Part shown: positions 35,501 through 35,877 of the stretch, piece after piece | How the letters are laid out: the number at the start of each line of letters is the position of its first letter | Position numbering within the stretch: position 1 is the first letter of the stretch | Assembly (NCBI GenBank): GCA_900316755.1 | Contig: ONED01000021.1 | Span: forward strand, 1-35,877 | Reading direction: 5' to 3' | From: an uncultured Eubacteriales bacterium | Lineage (GTDB): Bacteria > Bacillota > Clostridia > Lachnospirales > Lachnospiraceae | Length of the DNA stretch: 35,877 bases | Translations under genes and position numbers: made by a program | The notes under the pieces: generated by a model | Databases searched by the model: none | What the model saw: the letters and a program-made list of their open reading frames with translations, nothing else | What the model was told of the DNA's origin: nothing

Positions 35501-35738
35501 GTCCAAACAAAACACGATTGCCCTTCTGGAAAGCGGCAAGGTAAATTATATTGTCTCCACCTCTGCCAAAGGAAGAACACCTCGGAGAGACAGCGTAAAA
35601 GTGCGCCGAAAGAGCGTAGAGCTCGGCATTCCCTGCCTGACCAGCCTCGATACGGCGCGGGCACTGACGGACATCCTAAGCTGCGACTGCTCCGTAGAAA
35701 CAGCAACGCTGGTGGATATCTGCGAATTGCAGAGATAA
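32541..35738 (+). CDS. carB: Carbamoyl-phosphate synthase, large subunit
   Basis: 1065 residues, full length. Two homologous halves each begin with an ATP-grasp preface (GSGPITIGQAAEFDYAGTQ near residue 14; GSGPIRIGQGIEFDYASVH near 557) and contain EVNPRVSRSSALASKATG / EVNPRSSRTVPYLSKVTG. A C-terminal MGS-like allosteric domain (ATAGTAKVLRETG, about residue 960 on) is present. It makes carbamoyl phosphate from bicarbonate, ammonia and two ATP for pyrimidines and arginine. AGGAGG precedes the start inside carA. Confidence 0.98.
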   Translation: MPLNPSLKKVLVIGSGPITIGQAAEFDYAGTQACRALKEEGLNVVLVNSNPATIMTDAAMADHVYVEPLTLDFLKKIIQKEKPDSILSTLGGQTGLTLSMQLAEEGFLAREGVTLLGANPETIKKAEDRQTFKDTMGQIGEPIIPSVVTTTLEGALSFAHTAGYPVIVRPAFTLGGTGGGIAHDETQLREIASSGLRQSPITQILVEKCISGWKEIEFEVMRDGGGNVITICSMENLDPVGIHTGDSIVVAPAVTLADKEYQMLRSAALHIIDAMGIEGGCNVQFALHPESFEYAVIEVNPRVSRSSALASKATGYPIARVAAKIAIGYRMDEIQNEVTGKTSADFEPALDYLVVKFPKWPFDKFVYASKTLGTQMKATGEVMAIGRNFEQALMKALRGAEISHDCLADARIRALTDEELMQKISEKDDERIFVVYEALYRGISVDDIHRRTMIDEWFLYKLVHLCDLERQLQTEPLTPVLIRELKRNGFTDHSITRLSGGKPFTRLPYAYKMVDTCGAEFDAQTPYFYSTYDEEDEAHEFIAARAGKKPVVIVFGSGPIRIGQGIEFDYASVHCVWALKEAGYEVVIINNNPETVSTDFNTADRLYFEPLTPEDVADIIRMEKPVGTVVAFGGQTAIRLTKWLSENNIPILGTPADSIDAAEDRGRFEALLKELRIKQPKGTTVHTLEEAVEAANTLEYPVLLRPSYVLGGQNMIIAFSENDVREYMEIILSHMQGNTVLIDKYMMGTELEVDAICDGEDVLLPGIMEHIDRAGIHSGDSIAVYPPWNLSAAKKAKLVDYSTKLALSLNTKGLINIQYVLSGDQIYVIEVNPRSSRTVPYLSKVTGVPMIDIATRVMLGEKLKDMPYGTGLYPTSCYTAIKVPVFSFEKLSGLDTMLGPEMKSTGEVLGIAPTMTEALYKGLLGAGYTFRKNGGVFITVRDTDKEEVIDIAERFAKLGFHLYATAGTAKVLRETGLSVTMVHKISESKQNTIALLESGKVNYIVSTSAKGRTPRRDSVKVRRKSVELGIPCLTSLDTARALTDILSCDCSVETATLVDICELQR

Positions 35739-35788
35739 TTATACATTTGAGGTCATCGCGATAGTGAAATTGGTCTCACTGAGCCTGA

Positions 35789-35830
35789 GGCAGTCGGCAC
35801 ACACGCCGCTGCCAAGGGCTTTTTCTTTTA
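35789..35830 (+). terminator. Terminator after carB
   Basis: GGCAG-T-CGGC pairs with GCCGCTGCC (one bulged T, 6-base loop), followed by AAGGGCTTTTTCTTTT. It lies about 50 bases after the carB stop. The remaining bases to the window end show nothing else I can support. Confidence 0.6.
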
Positions 35831-35877
35831 GGCTTCATCTTCCGTATTTTCTAACACTCTGTTTTTTGAGAAGTAAT

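Overview
The window looks like a chromosomal segment of a Lachnospiraceae-type gut Clostridium, with mostly housekeeping genes, strong AGGAGG ribosome sites and sigma-A promoters. Supporting features are a split purine end-pathway (stand-alone AICAR transformylase plus a PurO-type IMP cyclohydrolase), a four-subunit 2-oxoacid:ferredoxin oxidoreductase, a NiCo riboswitch before a cation-efflux gene and a secG-rnr-smpB cluster. No species is claimed.

Layout. 1-2015: 3' parts of two group II introns. The first (maturase C-terminus, domain V/VI ending about 495) appears to sit inside the 5' half of the second, whose reverse transcriptase and 3' end (about 2015) follow. 2048-6893 (minus): ECF transporter energising module (a fused double ATPase plus EcfT), truA, a sirtuin and a radical-SAM activase, from one promoter. 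7123-7641 (plus): cyclophilin. 7649-10943 (minus): small unknown protein, smpB, rnr, secG. 11020-13731 (minus): eno, glmM. 13836-15735 (minus): AICAR transformylase and IMP cyclohydrolase. 15873-19455 (minus): greA, then porCDAB. 19581-20735: cation efflux gene under a NiCo riboswitch with an overlapping terminator.

20745-24600 is the accessory part. It holds an SDR gene with no ordinary start codon, an internally deleted SDR, a truncated zinc-ribbon sigma factor, a broken lipoprotein-like gene, an intact PIN-toxin/antitoxin pair, a second sigma scrap and a DUF6512-like membrane protein. Two direct-repeat pairs lie here. It reads as a recombination graveyard around a small live cassette.

24611-25930: HAD hydrolase, tRNA-Pro(CGG) and a C_GCAxxG_C_C protein. 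26037-31118 (minus): asnB-purC-purB-purA operon. 31456-35738 (plus): carA-carB. The asnB and carA promoters lie back to back with -35 boxes 5 bp apart, and both transcripts carry an intrinsic terminator before the first gene. AsnB, PurC and PurA each consume aspartate, PurB removes the aspartate carbon skeleton as fumarate, and CarAB makes the carbamoyl phosphate that is joined to aspartate in pyrimidine synthesis. The junction therefore looks like a control point for aspartate/glutamine nitrogen use. The asnB leader matches no riboswitch class I know and is the best candidate here for an undescribed regulatory RNA.
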